Origin: CAZGUG01 sp964625335
Lineage (GTDB): Bacteria > Bacillota > Clostridia > Ch29
Assembly: GCA_964625335.1 (NCBI GenBank)
Contig: CAZVBE010000008.1
Coordinates: 1 to 64,000, forward strand
Length of the DNA: 64,000 nucleotides
Reading direction: 5' to 3'
Part shown: one piece after another, positions 8,694 through 16,836 of the stretch
Position numbering within the stretch: the first letter of the stretch is position 1
How the letters are laid out: every line of letters starts with the position of its first letter
Notes under the pieces: model-generated
Told to the model about the DNA's origin: nothing
What the model saw: only the letters and a program-made list of their open reading frames with translations
Databases searched by the model: none
Program-made: the position numbers and the translations under genes

Positions 8694-9395
8694 CTACTCT
8701 TTCCTTTTTAGTTTCTCAATGAGACGGGACAGTACCATGGACAATTCGCCCCAACTGACGACCTTATCCAGTGGATACTCGTCCTGTACAAGTCCTTCCT
8801 CCTTTATCCCTTCAAAGAACGGCGCAGCCCAATGACTTCCCTCCTGTCGGCTTATTTCTATTGTATTAAAAATGCCTGTAGCAATGGCGTTGGCAATCTT
8901 TTTCCTGAAGGGGTTTTGCGAAAGCAGGTGATTGTCCGACGGGTTTGTGATAAACGCTGTTTTTACCAAAACGGTGGTTACTTCGGTTTCCCTTATAAAA
9001 AAATGATAGTCTTCCCTTCTTGCATTCAGCTTACTGTATGCCCTTCTCCTTACAACACCCAAATTGGAAATTTCCTTTAACAGGCTTTCCGCCATTTCTT
9101 TCCCCGCCAGGGAACTATACCCGTATACCGTTTCTACTCCCTTGGCCGATACCGGCCCTCCACTGCAGTGTATGGATATTGCATAATCTGCCTCGGATTG
9201 GTTTATTCTCTTTACTCTTTCTGCGCCTTCCAGAGTCTCATCCCTGTCTCTGGTAAGAATAACTTCAATACCCTCATGCTCCAAAAGCTGGTTAAGTTTT
9301 ACCGCTATATCAAGGCTAATGTTTTTCTCCATTATTCCAAAGGCCTGCAAACCCGGGTCGTCTCCTCCGTGCCCCGGATCGATACAAATTTTCAT
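8694..9395 (-). CDS. N-acetylmuramoyl-L-alanine amidase (Amidase_3) with SLH-like C-terminus
   Basis: Amidase_3 zinc enzymes cut the bond between MurNAc and the stem peptide. Residues 1-180 carry MKICIDPGHGGDDPG (first zinc His), the acidic ligand region IMEKNISLDIA, and YAISIHCSGG with the second zinc His. Residues 190-233 resemble one SLH-type unit: HWAAPFFEGIKEEGLV, then SWGELSMVLSRLIEKLK. No signal peptide is visible at either possible start, which is unusual for a wall enzyme. ATG 9395 follows GGAGGTGAT and was preferred over 9428. The role might be in spore or lysis events, similar in part to CwlD-like enzymes, but this is inference. Confidence 0.85.
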   Translation of the reverse strand: MKICIDPGHGGDDPGLQAFGIMEKNISLDIAVKLNQLLEHEGIEVILTRDRDETLEGAERVKRINQSEADYAISIHCSGGPVSAKGVETVYGYSSLAGKEMAESLLKEISNLGVVRRRAYSKLNARREDYHFFIRETEVTTVLVKTAFITNPSDNHLLSQNPFRKKIANAIATGIFNTIEISRQEGSHWAAPFFEGIKEEGLVQDEYPLDKVVSWGELSMVLSRLIEKLKRKE

Positions 9396-9532
9396 CCCAT
9401 CACCTCCACTATATAATATGTTACCCATTCGTTTATTGCCATTGGGTAAAGCCTTTGCCCTTGTAATATAACCTCAAAAACTGATACACTAATATAAATA
9501 AACAGAGCTCAAATACCCGGGAGGAGTTTATT

Positions 9533-10738
9533 ATGGACACAGTAAAACTGTATAGGGAAAACGCCTATACCACCGATTTTGGTGCAAGGGTTGAAAATCA
9601 GACAAAAAGCGAAGAAGGCTTTGAAATAGTGCTTGACCGCACCGCCTTTTATCCTGCCGGCGGGGGCCAGCCCTTTGATACAGGATGGCTTAACGGTATA
9701 CCGGTAACCGATGTGATGGAAACCGGTGGTACAATTGTACATATACTCCAAGGTCAACTGGAATCCCACACCGTTACAGGCAAGATTGACTGGAAACGGC
9801 GTTTTGACCACATGCAGCAGCATGCCGGACAGCATATATTGTCCTCCTGCTTTGAAAGGATAGCCGGGGCAGATACTGTTGGGTTTCACCTGGGCAGCCA
9901 GTATGTATCTATAGATTTAAACAGGCAGGATCTAACTTCTGACCATATGGCCCAAGCGGAGGAACTGGCCAACAAAATAGTTTTCAATAACCTTGCCATA
10001 AAGACCTATATCGTGGAGCCGGAAGAGCTGGCGGGACTGCCCCTTCGCAAAGTACCAACCGTAGACAAAAACATAAGAATAGTGGAAATTGATGGTTTTG
10101 ATTATTCTCCCTGCGGGGGAACGCATCCGTCGTATACCGGAGGCATAGGGCTTATCAAGATCAGACGGTGGGAAAAAAGCGGGGATAATACCCGCATAGA
10201 ATTTGTATGCGGTGGACGGGCCCTAAGGGATTACAGCCTGAAAAACGCCTCCATCAACAGTATTTCGTCACTGCTTTCGGTGAGGGACTTCGAAGCGGCG
10301 GATATGGTGGAAAAAATACTGTCCGACAATAAGAGCCTTTTAAAAACCATAGGCGAATTAAAGGAAGGCCTGTGCAAATACGAAGCGCAGGATCTGGTCC
10401 AAAAAACACCGACAGCCGATGGCATCAGAGTGATAAAGCATCTGTTCGATAACCGGCCCTTTGAGGAGATACGCTCGCTTGCTTCGGCTATTATTTCGGA
10501 AAATAACTGCATTGCACTCCTTTGCACCGTTGGGCAAAAGAACCGGGTACTAGCAGGCAGGTCGGAGAATATAGATATCGACATGAGAAAGCCCTTTGAT
10601 GCCGCCATGTCACAGCTGGGCGGCAGGGGCGGCGGCAGCAGCCGCGTGGTTCAGGGAGGCTTTGACAGTGCACACAAAGCGCAATTGGCGCTGGATATGC
10701 TTCATGAAACTATACTTAAGTTAAACAAAACCCTGTAA
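9533..10738 (+). CDS. Alanyl-tRNA editing protein AlaX-L, with DHHA1 domain
   Basis: AlaX proteins hydrolyse mischarged Ser- or Gly-tRNA(Ala). The order is: N-terminal beta domain (residues 1-90, FYPAGGGQPFDTG), the editing core with zinc-binding HMQQHAGQHILS and CGGTHPSYTGGIG, then a coiled region (residues 250-290) and a C-terminal DHHA1-like part ending in GGRGGGSSRVVQGG. Length 401 fits the long AlaX type. The start ATG follows GGGAGGAG. It stands alone on the plus strand and ends in a strong terminator. Confidence 0.92.
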   Translation: MDTVKLYRENAYTTDFGARVENQTKSEEGFEIVLDRTAFYPAGGGQPFDTGWLNGIPVTDVMETGGTIVHILQGQLESHTVTGKIDWKRRFDHMQQHAGQHILSSCFERIAGADTVGFHLGSQYVSIDLNRQDLTSDHMAQAEELANKIVFNNLAIKTYIVEPEELAGLPLRKVPTVDKNIRIVEIDGFDYSPCGGTHPSYTGGIGLIKIRRWEKSGDNTRIEFVCGGRALRDYSLKNASINSISSLLSVRDFEAADMVEKILSDNKSLLKTIGELKEGLCKYEAQDLVQKTPTADGIRVIKHLFDNRPFEEIRSLASAIISENNCIALLCTVGQKNRVLAGRSENIDIDMRKPFDAAMSQLGGRGGGSSRVVQGGFDSAHKAQLALDMLHETILKLNKTL

Positions 10739-10746
10739 AATCAAGC

Positions 10747-10785
10747 AGGAGACGGTTGATTAATCCCAACCGTCTCCTCTTTCGC
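10747..10785 (+). terminator. Terminator after the alaX-type gene
   Basis: Perfect 12-bp stem AGGAGACGGTTG/CAACCGTCTCCT with an 8-base loop, followed by CTTTCGCTTT. It also lies between convergent genes. Confidence 0.8.
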
Positions 10786-10786
10786 T

Positions 10787-11254
10787 TTACCCTTCTATGA
10801 TCTTATAGCAGTGGTCACAGCAATCCGAGCTTTGCATCAGTGTATTATGCCTTCTAAATCTTATCCGGGGATTAAACACATCAACCGCGGGATATTCGCA
10901 CATACAACAGTATCTGTACCCAAGGTCCTGGGCGTTAAGCTTCTTGTACTCCCTGGCAAAGAAACAGTCCCTGACCTTAAGCCGCAGTTCGCTGTCCTCC
11001 TTAACCTGGACTTCTCTCTCTATAACACCGTCCCGTTTCTCCCACATCAGTTTATACAGCTCTGCCAAACCCGCGTCTCCCTTATCCATACTGTTCCATT
11101 TCTCATGGGCTGTTTCGGTAAGAACCTCTGCAATTTCGTCTGCTACCTGAGGCCCGTATTTTTGCTGCAGTTTTCTGGTGATACCCACCAGCCTTTTTAT
11201 CTCGTTTCTTTTCATGGTTTTGTAGAGTTCCAGGAATTCCTTTTCATTTGTCAT
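10787..11254 (-). CDS. L-2-amino-thiazoline-4-carboxylate hydrolase-like protein
   Basis: The 155-residue protein looks like the ATC_hydrolase family (pfam14196): a helical N-terminal half and a Cys-rich C-terminal half with YRYCCMCEYPAVD and a final SDCCDHCYKI. The name comes from a cysteine-producing enzyme; most members are uncharacterised. ATG 11254 is nine bases after GGGGGG and is preferred to 11263, which overlaps that site. It is the last gene of the minus-strand electron-transfer cluster, 167 bases past the prenyl synthase, so it may or may not be part of that operon. The cysteine clusters could bind metal. Confidence 0.55.
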   Translation of the reverse strand: MTNEKEFLELYKTMKRNEIKRLVGITRKLQQKYGPQVADEIAEVLTETAHEKWNSMDKGDAGLAELYKLMWEKRDGVIEREVQVKEDSELRLKVRDCFFAREYKKLNAQDLGYRYCCMCEYPAVDVFNPRIRFRRHNTLMQSSDCCDHCYKIIEG

Positions 11255-11354
11255 GAATAGCATCCCCCCAACTAATTTTAAAAAACTTCACAGAACAATG
11301 TATTAAAATTTTTTGATATAGCCTCAAATTTAGTTATATTTATACAAAAATGAA

Positions 11355-11373
11355 CAAAGAGCCTCTACGGCTC
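11355..11373 (-). terminator. Weak hairpin after the polyprenyl synthase gene
   Basis: Minus strand GAGCC-gtaga-GGCTC followed by TTTG and, later, a T-rich stretch. A short stem and weak T-run make termination partial at best. Confidence 0.35.
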
Positions 11374-11421
11374 CCGATTCCCTTTGCTTATTATATAATA
11401 CGGATTTCCATATGACAACCC

Positions 11422-12390
11422 CTATTTTTCCCTGTCGGCTGTGAATAAAAGCAGCTCTTCCAAAGCCTTTGAATAAATATCCGGCGTAAGCCCCCGTATT
11501 ATGCTCTTTGCTTTGCAAATATATTTTTGCTGCAGGGCCCTTGATCTTTCAACCGCTCCGCTGTCACTTACCATCATGACTATATCCTCCAGCCTTTCTT
11601 CCAATTCATCCCGACTTTCCAGCAGCTTTTTCATATCCTTTCCGTATTTTTTACTGCTTAGGGTATATATTACAGGGAGAGTGTATATGCCCTGCTGCAC
11701 ATCGTTTATTACCGGTTTTCCCAATTGCTTGCCGCACGCTAAAAAATCCAGCAGGTCGTCTTCGATCTGAAAGACCATGCCAAGCTGCATACCATAGTTT
11801 TTCAGACTAATCTTATCCCTCATCGGAAGGTCGGACAGGCTGGTTCCCAGGTAGCAGCTCATTGAAAAAAGCATTGCGGTCTTATAGCGAATCCTTGTCA
11901 GGTATTTTTTTATATTTGTGCTTATCCGGTTCCGGGTATAGTACTGCTCAATCTCGCCCTCGCAAATCAGTTTAAAGGCCTTTGCCATCATGGTAGATTC
12001 ATCAAAGGCAGCTTTTTCGGTTATAAGACCGAAGGCTTTGCTTAGCAAATAATCGCCGGCGAATATGGCCGTATGGGTATCCCATTTTCTGTGGGTGGTT
12101 TGTATGCCTCTTCTTGTGTCGGCGTCATCTATAATATCATCGTGCAAAAGGGTGGCCATATGTATCATCTCTACAGAGGCAGCCAGCGGTACAAGCTTAT
12201 TTACCGGAACTTTGCCGTAACAGCCGCACAAAAGAACCAGAGCGGGTCTCAGTCTCTTGCCCCCCGCATCCACCAAGCGAACCAGTATAGATTGGATGGT
12301 TGAATTTCTGGAGCGGGCTTCCTGCCTCAATTTTGTCTCCACCATGTCCAGACCTTTATATATATTGGGGTGTTGTTCCCAGGAATTCAA
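11422..12390 (-). CDS. Polyprenyl (heptaprenyl-type) diphosphate synthase
   Basis: The enzyme builds the isoprenoid tail of (demethyl)menaquinone. The 322-residue protein has both aspartate-rich motifs of trans-prenyltransferases, DDIIDDADTRRG and EDDLLD, and GGKRLRPALVLLCG. TTG at 12390 is preceded by AGGTGAT; a TTG at 12411 that overlaps the upstream stop is the alternative. It follows the EetB/HepI-type gene, the same pairing as dmkB with eetB in the Listeria extracellular electron transfer locus, which suggests a dedicated quinone pool. No MenA-type prenyltransferase is seen in the window. Confidence 0.88.
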   Translation of the reverse strand: MNSWEQHPNIYKGLDMVETKLRQEARSRNSTIQSILVRLVDAGGKRLRPALVLLCGCYGKVPVNKLVPLAASVEMIHMATLLHDDIIDDADTRRGIQTTHRKWDTHTAIFAGDYLLSKAFGLITEKAAFDESTMMAKAFKLICEGEIEQYYTRNRISTNIKKYLTRIRYKTAMLFSMSCYLGTSLSDLPMRDKISLKNYGMQLGMVFQIEDDLLDFLACGKQLGKPVINDVQQGIYTLPVIYTLSSKKYGKDMKKLLESRDELEERLEDIVMMVSDSGAVERSRALQQKYICKAKSIIRGLTPDIYSKALEELLLFTADREK

Positions 12391-12407
12391 TAGTATCACC
12401 TGCATCT

Positions 12408-12917
12408 TCAATTATAATCAATGCTCTTTTTTATAAGTTCTTTCAGGTAATTCACGGTAAAACCTATAAATGTCCCTGTAATGATCGCGGATATCATAAG
12501 TACCGGAAGATAAAAATATAATCCGAAATTTTCCACAATAATGCTGGCAACAAAGAGCTGTCCTATATTATGGGCAACGGCGCCGGCGACGCTTATTCCT
12601 ACCGGGCTGAATTTTGTTCCTGCCCACCTGTACATAATATACATTACTATTGTACTCAAAAAACCCCCGGCGGCACTGAAAAAGAAGCTGGACGGCACTC
12701 CTCCGAGGAGTGACCCCAGGAAGGTACGTAATAGTACAATGATTAGGGCTTCCTTAAATCCGAAGATAATTATAGCCATCAGCGATATAATGTTTGCAAG
12801 GCCAAGTTTTACGCCAGGAGCAATATACGGGACGGGCAGCAGGTTTTCCACCACATGGAGCACCAGCGCCACAGAAACAAACATGGCTAGCAGTGCAAGT
12901 TTTTTAGTTCTTTTCAT
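12408..12917 (-). CDS. EetB/HepI-like Gx transporter family membrane protein
   Basis: The 169-residue protein with about five helices belongs to pfam07456, annotated either as heptaprenyl diphosphate synthase component I or Gx transporter. The family block HVVENLLPVPYIAPGVKLGL and FGFKEALIIVLLRTFLGSLL are visible. In Listeria the relative EetB is needed for extracellular electron transfer. The ATG overlaps the stop of the upstream apbE (ATGA), so the two are translationally coupled; it is followed by the prenyl synthase. An EetA-type NusG-domain-II partner is not found between these genes. Confidence 0.85.
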   Translation of the reverse strand: MKRTKKLALLAMFVSVALVLHVVENLLPVPYIAPGVKLGLANIISLMAIIIFGFKEALIIVLLRTFLGSLLGGVPSSFFFSAAGGFLSTIVMYIMYRWAGTKFSPVGISVAGAVAHNIGQLFVASIIVENFGLYFYLPVLMISAIITGTFIGFTVNYLKELIKKSIDYN

Positions 12918-13978
12918 TCCGACCCCACCTGTCTTAAGCTGTAGCTCTTGTTCTGTAAGCTGAATCTGTCTCCCATCCCCGAGGTTGTCATTACCTGCCT
13001 GTCCACGGTGACCAGGATTGCCTGGACACCGTCAAGGCTTTCCACCAGTTCTATGCCCCTTTTGGCCCCCATTAAAAACACCGTGGTAGAAAGGGCATCG
13101 GCATCAAAGGAAGAAGAAGCAATGACAGTAACTCCCTTAATTTCGTTCTCCCCCGGGAAGCCGGTATAGGGATTGAGTATATGGTGGAAACGTCTGCCGT
13201 CCTGCTCAAAATACCGTTCATAATCCCCAGAGGTAACAACCGTTTGGTCCTCTACCCTTACAACCCCCAGCAAACTGCCGGTGGGTGCGTAAGGATCCTT
13301 GATACCGATATTCCATGGCCCGCCGTCATATCTATCGCCCAGGGCAAGCACATTTCCGCCAAGGTTTATTATTGCATGCTTAATCCCTTCGGCTACAAGT
13401 ATTTTCTTGGCCTCGTCGGCGGCATAACCCTTCGCTATCCCACCAAGGTCTATGCCCATACCATATCTTTTCAAAAATATCTCCTTGGTATCTTCGTTAA
13501 TCCCGACATCTTTATAGTCTACAAGGCCGAGGGTGCTTTCCAGCTCATCGCTGTCCGGTATTTTGGCTTGCTCTGTCCCAATACCCCATAGCTCGGCCAA
13601 GGGCCCCACGGTAATGTCAAAAAGGCCTTCTGACAACTCGCCGTAGTAAATGCCCCTCCGGACAACCGCCAGGGTATCATCGCCCGCCTTAACCGGCCCT
13701 GTGCCGGCCATTTTATTTATTCTGCCGACTTCACTTCCCTCGAGATTCAGACTCATGAGGTTTTCAATTTCCCTTACCCTTTCAAGGGCCCTGTCTGCCG
13801 CCCTGCCGCCCCTGTCGGCATCCTCGTCAAACAATTTTATAGTTACCACCGTACCCATCAAAAACTCTGTTTTCTCCACGCTCTGGTACCGGGAAGCGGC
13901 TTTATCTTTTCGGCAGCCCGTTGTCAAGACTAAAATCAGGCAAATTATCAGCGCAAATACCCTGCTCTTTTTACACAT
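12914..13978 (-). CDS. FAD:protein FMN transferase (ApbE/FmnB), lipoprotein
   Basis: ApbE enzymes attach FMN from FAD to a Thr/Ser of exported proteins. The start MCKKSRVFALIICLILVLTT followed by GC is a lipoprotein signal, so the enzyme is anchored outside the membrane. The core shows GIDLGGIAKGYAADEA, the AIINLGGNVLALG block and DADALSTTVFLMGAKRG near the C-terminus, where the metal-binding Asp and Thr lie. ATG 13978 follows GGGAG. It sits two genes downstream of a two-domain FMN-binding lipoprotein, its likely substrate. Length 354 residues is normal. Confidence 0.94.
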   Translation of the reverse strand: MCKKSRVFALIICLILVLTTGCRKDKAASRYQSVEKTEFLMGTVVTIKLFDEDADRGGRAADRALERVREIENLMSLNLEGSEVGRINKMAGTGPVKAGDDTLAVVRRGIYYGELSEGLFDITVGPLAELWGIGTEQAKIPDSDELESTLGLVDYKDVGINEDTKEIFLKRYGMGIDLGGIAKGYAADEAKKILVAEGIKHAIINLGGNVLALGDRYDGGPWNIGIKDPYAPTGSLLGVVRVEDQTVVTSGDYERYFEQDGRRFHHILNPYTGFPGENEIKGVTVIASSSFDADALSTTVFLMGAKRGIELVESLDGVQAILVTVDRQVMTTSGMGDRFSLQNKSYSLRQVGSE

Positions 13979-14047
13979 CGCTTTTCTCCCGTTTATAAGT
14001 GGTAATATCCTAATATCTATTATAAACAATACCGCATACTAATACCC

Positions 14048-15139
14048 TTACTTGGCCCCCGTTGCCCCATAACTTCCCAGCATTTTTTCCATGCCATCGG
14101 TTGCCTCTACCCTTCCGTCCGGCATGACCCACACCGCTTCCACTCCGTCAAGGCTTTCGACAAAGGCAAATCCCTTATCATAGGGCATCAGGAAAACCGC
14201 GGTGGATAATATATCTGCAAGCCCCGAATCCTCCGTTACTACCGTAACCGCTTTGTTATGCCCGCCCGGCATAAGCGTATCAGGGTCTATAAGGTGGTGA
14301 ATAAGCTCATCCTCCACAATGTAGTATCTCTGATAATCACCGCTGCTCACCACAGAAGCGTTACTAACAAAAAGGGTATCCAACAGATTGTCACCATTCT
14401 CCGAAACAATGAATTTCTCAGGATTTTGTATGCCTATACCCCAGCGTCCGCGAATACCGTCAAGGGGCTTACCTATAACCCGAATATTGCCGCCGGCGTT
14501 TATTATACCCGACATGAGCCCCTCCGCCATGACCTCCTGCGCCACAATTTCCGTTGCAAAACCCTTTGCCGCCGCGCCCACATCAAGGCTCATGATTTCA
14601 TCCGGAAGGTACACCGTGCCCTTTTCTTTGTCCACTATTACATTATTGATATCGGTATGTTTGTCAGCTTCCAGCAGCTTTTCCATTGGCGGCAGCTTGG
14701 CCTTTAACGGGTCATACAGTCCCTGTTCACGGTAATCATGCCATATCTTAAGCACCGCACCCATAGCGATATTTGCCTTCCCGCCTGTGCGATCATGCCA
14801 CTCCCGGGCAAAAAGAATTAAGTCAATTATCTGACTGTCAACCTCTACCGGTTTTATCCCGGCATTATCATTTATGGTCTTAATATTGTTTATACCCTCA
14901 TAATCGTTATAAATATCAAACAGCCTGTGCAGCTCCTCAAAACGGGTTTTTATCCTGTCATAATAAAAATCGAACTCCTGCTCGCTTTGAGCGTATACTG
15001 TAACGTTTACCATTGTGTCAAAGGTACCGAAAAAACTATCGCCGAATTTTTCGCAACCGTTGTTCCGCTCCCTTTGGCATCCGGCTAGAATAAGTGCCAG
15101 TACAATTATTATTATTACATTTGCGGATAATTTCCTCAT
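14048..15139 (-). CDS. Second FAD:protein FMN transferase (ApbE family), lipoprotein
   Basis: A second ApbE paralogue lies 69 bases upstream of the first. It has its own lipobox (LALILAGC) and the core blocks SLDVGAAAKGFATEIV, GIINAGGNIRVIG and LADILSTAVFLMPYDKG. The GGIAKG of the first copy is changed to GAAAKG here, and the sequences have diverged widely, so this is not a recent copy. ATG 15139 follows AAGGGTGAT; a GTG three codons earlier overlaps that site. The two transferases may modify different targets, or one may have diverged in role; the sequence cannot decide. Confidence 0.92.
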   Translation of the reverse strand: MRKLSANVIIIIVLALILAGCQRERNNGCEKFGDSFFGTFDTMVNVTVYAQSEQEFDFYYDRIKTRFEELHRLFDIYNDYEGINNIKTINDNAGIKPVEVDSQIIDLILFAREWHDRTGGKANIAMGAVLKIWHDYREQGLYDPLKAKLPPMEKLLEADKHTDINNVIVDKEKGTVYLPDEIMSLDVGAAAKGFATEIVAQEVMAEGLMSGIINAGGNIRVIGKPLDGIRGRWGIGIQNPEKFIVSENGDNLLDTLFVSNASVVSSGDYQRYYIVEDELIHHLIDPDTLMPGGHNKAVTVVTEDSGLADILSTAVFLMPYDKGFAFVESLDGVEAVWVMPDGRVEATDGMEKMLGSYGATGAK

Positions 15140-15198
15140 ATCTATCACCCTTATTAATAATAATGGAAGACGCCCTTCTTAACAAGGGGAATAATGAA

Positions 15199-15252
15199 AG
15201 GGACACCCCTCCCACCTCAAATTAAGGCTTCACAAGAGAGGTGTCTCCCCGA
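15199..15252 (-). terminator. Hairpin between the FMN-binding lipoprotein gene and apbE
   Basis: Minus-strand GGGAGACACCTCTC pairs imperfectly with GAGGGGTGTCCC, then CTTTC. It may terminate part of the transcripts, giving more lipoprotein than transferase. Pairing is imperfect and the T-run is short. Confidence 0.4.
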
Positions 15253-15309
15253 CATTAATTGCAGCGGTGTGTCCCACGGCCCAAAGGCTTACCAATCGGA
15301 AGCATTCCG

Positions 15310-16422
15310 CTATTTTGCGTTATCGTAGGCCTCCGCAACAGCCTCTATATATTCATGTACCGTCACAGTAACAAGGGATGTAAGCTCGGGCACATCCGGC
15401 ACCGCCGGGTGGGCTGCGTCACTTTGCTTAACCTTCATGGCCTTTATCTCGTCAACCGTCTTGCCAATCATCCACTTTTCCAGCTCTGCTATCTGCTGGT
15501 ACCAGTTCTTCTTTATTGAGGATGCGTTAATCATCCCGTATTCGTCGCCAAGCTCAACCTTGGTTTTGAACTCGGCGTTTTTGTCGGTGGTTACCTTGCC
15601 TTCTTTGCTGAACGCAACTTTGGTTTGTGCCGTGTCGATTATAACGCCGGCAACCTTGCCATCCTCATCAAAGGCAGCAGCTGCCATTACCGTATCAACC
15701 TGTGCCGCCGGCAGAGTCTCGTTGCCGTCGGTAAGGCTGTAACCCGCTGACTTGCCGATGGAAATTTTGTGTCCCAGGCCTAACCTGACAGCATTGCCGC
15801 TGACATTAACAGCATTATCGTAAGCCTCCGCAACAGCCTCTATATATTCATGCACCGTCACGGTAACAAGGGATGTAAGCTCGGGCACATCCGGCACCGC
15901 CGGGTGGGCTGCGTCGCGCTGCTTAACCTTCATGGCCTTTATCTCGTCAACCGTCTTGCCAATCATCCACTTTTCCAGCTCTGCTATTTGCTGGTACCAG
16001 TTCTTCTTAATTGAGGATGCGTTTATCATTCCGTATTCGTCCCCAAGCTCCACCTTGGTTTTGAACTCGTCATTCGGATCCGAAGTAACCTGAAGTTCCT
16101 TGTCGAAACCAACATTTGTCTGGGCTGTATCTACAGTCACACTGACAACTTTGCCGTCCTTGTCAAAACCCACGGCCGCGATTATGGTATCAACCTGACC
16201 CACCGGCAAAACGTCGTTGGCAGCATCAAGGTCCTTGGATTTGGCAATAGAAGTAATATGCCCAACACCAATTTTCACAATACCGTCACCGTCTAAGGGT
16301 ATGTCTGACGCAGGCGGATCATTTGCGGGCGGATCGCCGGCAGGCGGCTTTGGTGAAGAACAACCGGCCAGCACAGCTATTGTCAAAATAAGTACAAGTA
16401 ATAATGAAATTGCTTTTTTCAT
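15310..16422 (-). CDS. pplA: PplA-like lipoprotein with two FMN-binding domains
   Basis: PplA-type lipoproteins carry covalent FMN and pass electrons from the membrane quinone to outside acceptors. The signal MKKAISLLLVLILTIAVLAG ending in C23 is a lipobox, followed by a Pro/Asp-rich linker (residues 24-45). Two domains follow (about 47-205 and 206-370), each with ELGDEYGMINASSIKKNW and ending in PELTSLVTVTVHEYIEAVAE, where Thr is the candidate FMN site. The domains' second halves are nearly identical in DNA (15320-15574 and 15815-16069). GGAGGG precedes the ATG. Two apbE genes follow in the same operon and ndh2 diverges from it, as expected for an extracellular electron transfer set. Confidence 0.9.
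   Translation of the reverse strand: MKKAISLLLVLILTIAVLAGCSSPKPPAGDPPANDPPASDIPLDGDGIVKIGVGHITSIAKSKDLDAANDVLPVGQVDTIIAAVGFDKDGKVVSVTVDTAQTNVGFDKELQVTSDPNDEFKTKVELGDEYGMINASSIKKNWYQQIAELEKWMIGKTVDEIKAMKVKQRDAAHPAVPDVPELTSLVTVTVHEYIEAVAEAYDNAVNVSGNAVRLGLGHKISIGKSAGYSLTDGNETLPAAQVDTVMAAAAFDEDGKVAGVIIDTAQTKVAFSKEGKVTTDKNAEFKTKVELGDEYGMINASSIKKNWYQQIAELEKWMIGKTVDEIKAMKVKQSDAAHPAVPDVPELTSLVTVTVHEYIEAVAEAYDNAK
15320..15574 (-). repeat. Internal direct repeat, copy B (second FMN-binding domain)
   Basis: 255 bases, about 95 percent identical to 15815-16069 by eye. Each copy codes for the C-terminal half of one domain; the flanking halves have diverged far more, which suggests recent gene conversion. 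Confidence 0.9.
15815..16069 (-). repeat. Internal direct repeat, copy A (first FMN-binding domain)
   Basis: 255-base partner of 15320-15574, in the same reading frame 495 bases away. Only about a dozen differences are seen, mostly silent; the clearest replacement is R for S in KVKQRDAAHP versus KVKQSDAAHP. Confidence 0.9.
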
Positions 16423-16836
16423 GTTTTTCCCTCCATTTTCTTGTTGAAATGTAATAGTAAAAGGCTTCTGAATTGCATTTTTTTAATGATACCATTTTAA
16501 CATTGTTTTTTCAATAAGAATTATTCGTTATTCAGAAAGTTTATCTATTAATTTTCATAGGTTTGCAAAAATATTATCAAAATCGCGTTGTTTTTCGCAT
16601 TTTCAAGCCTGCCGCAACATCTGCCACATCCTATATCCCATATATTTCATTAACTGTATAATATACCTGTTATGAAATAGGCACACTCAAAAGCACTGTA
16701 TAATTTTTTTATTAATACATAGTAATAATTTGATAAATTTATTTGACAATCCTTGTGAAAAATATGTTATAATAATTATGCTTCTTTATTAATAATCATT
16801 TTTTATTAATCATAATATTAATTAGGAGGTAATACA
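16423..16836. promoter_or_regulatory. Divergent control region between pplA and ndh2
   Basis: AT-rich 414 bases. For pplA (minus): -35 TTGAAA at 16509-16514, 17-base spacer, -10 TATCAT at 16486-16491. For ndh2 (plus): -35 TTGACA at 16743-16748, 19-base spacer, extended -10 TGTTATAAT ending at 16773. Near 16789-16823, imperfect ATTAATAATCAT and TTATTAATCAT repeats lie between the -10 and the ndh2 ribosome site and may be a regulator site. Confidence 0.6.
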
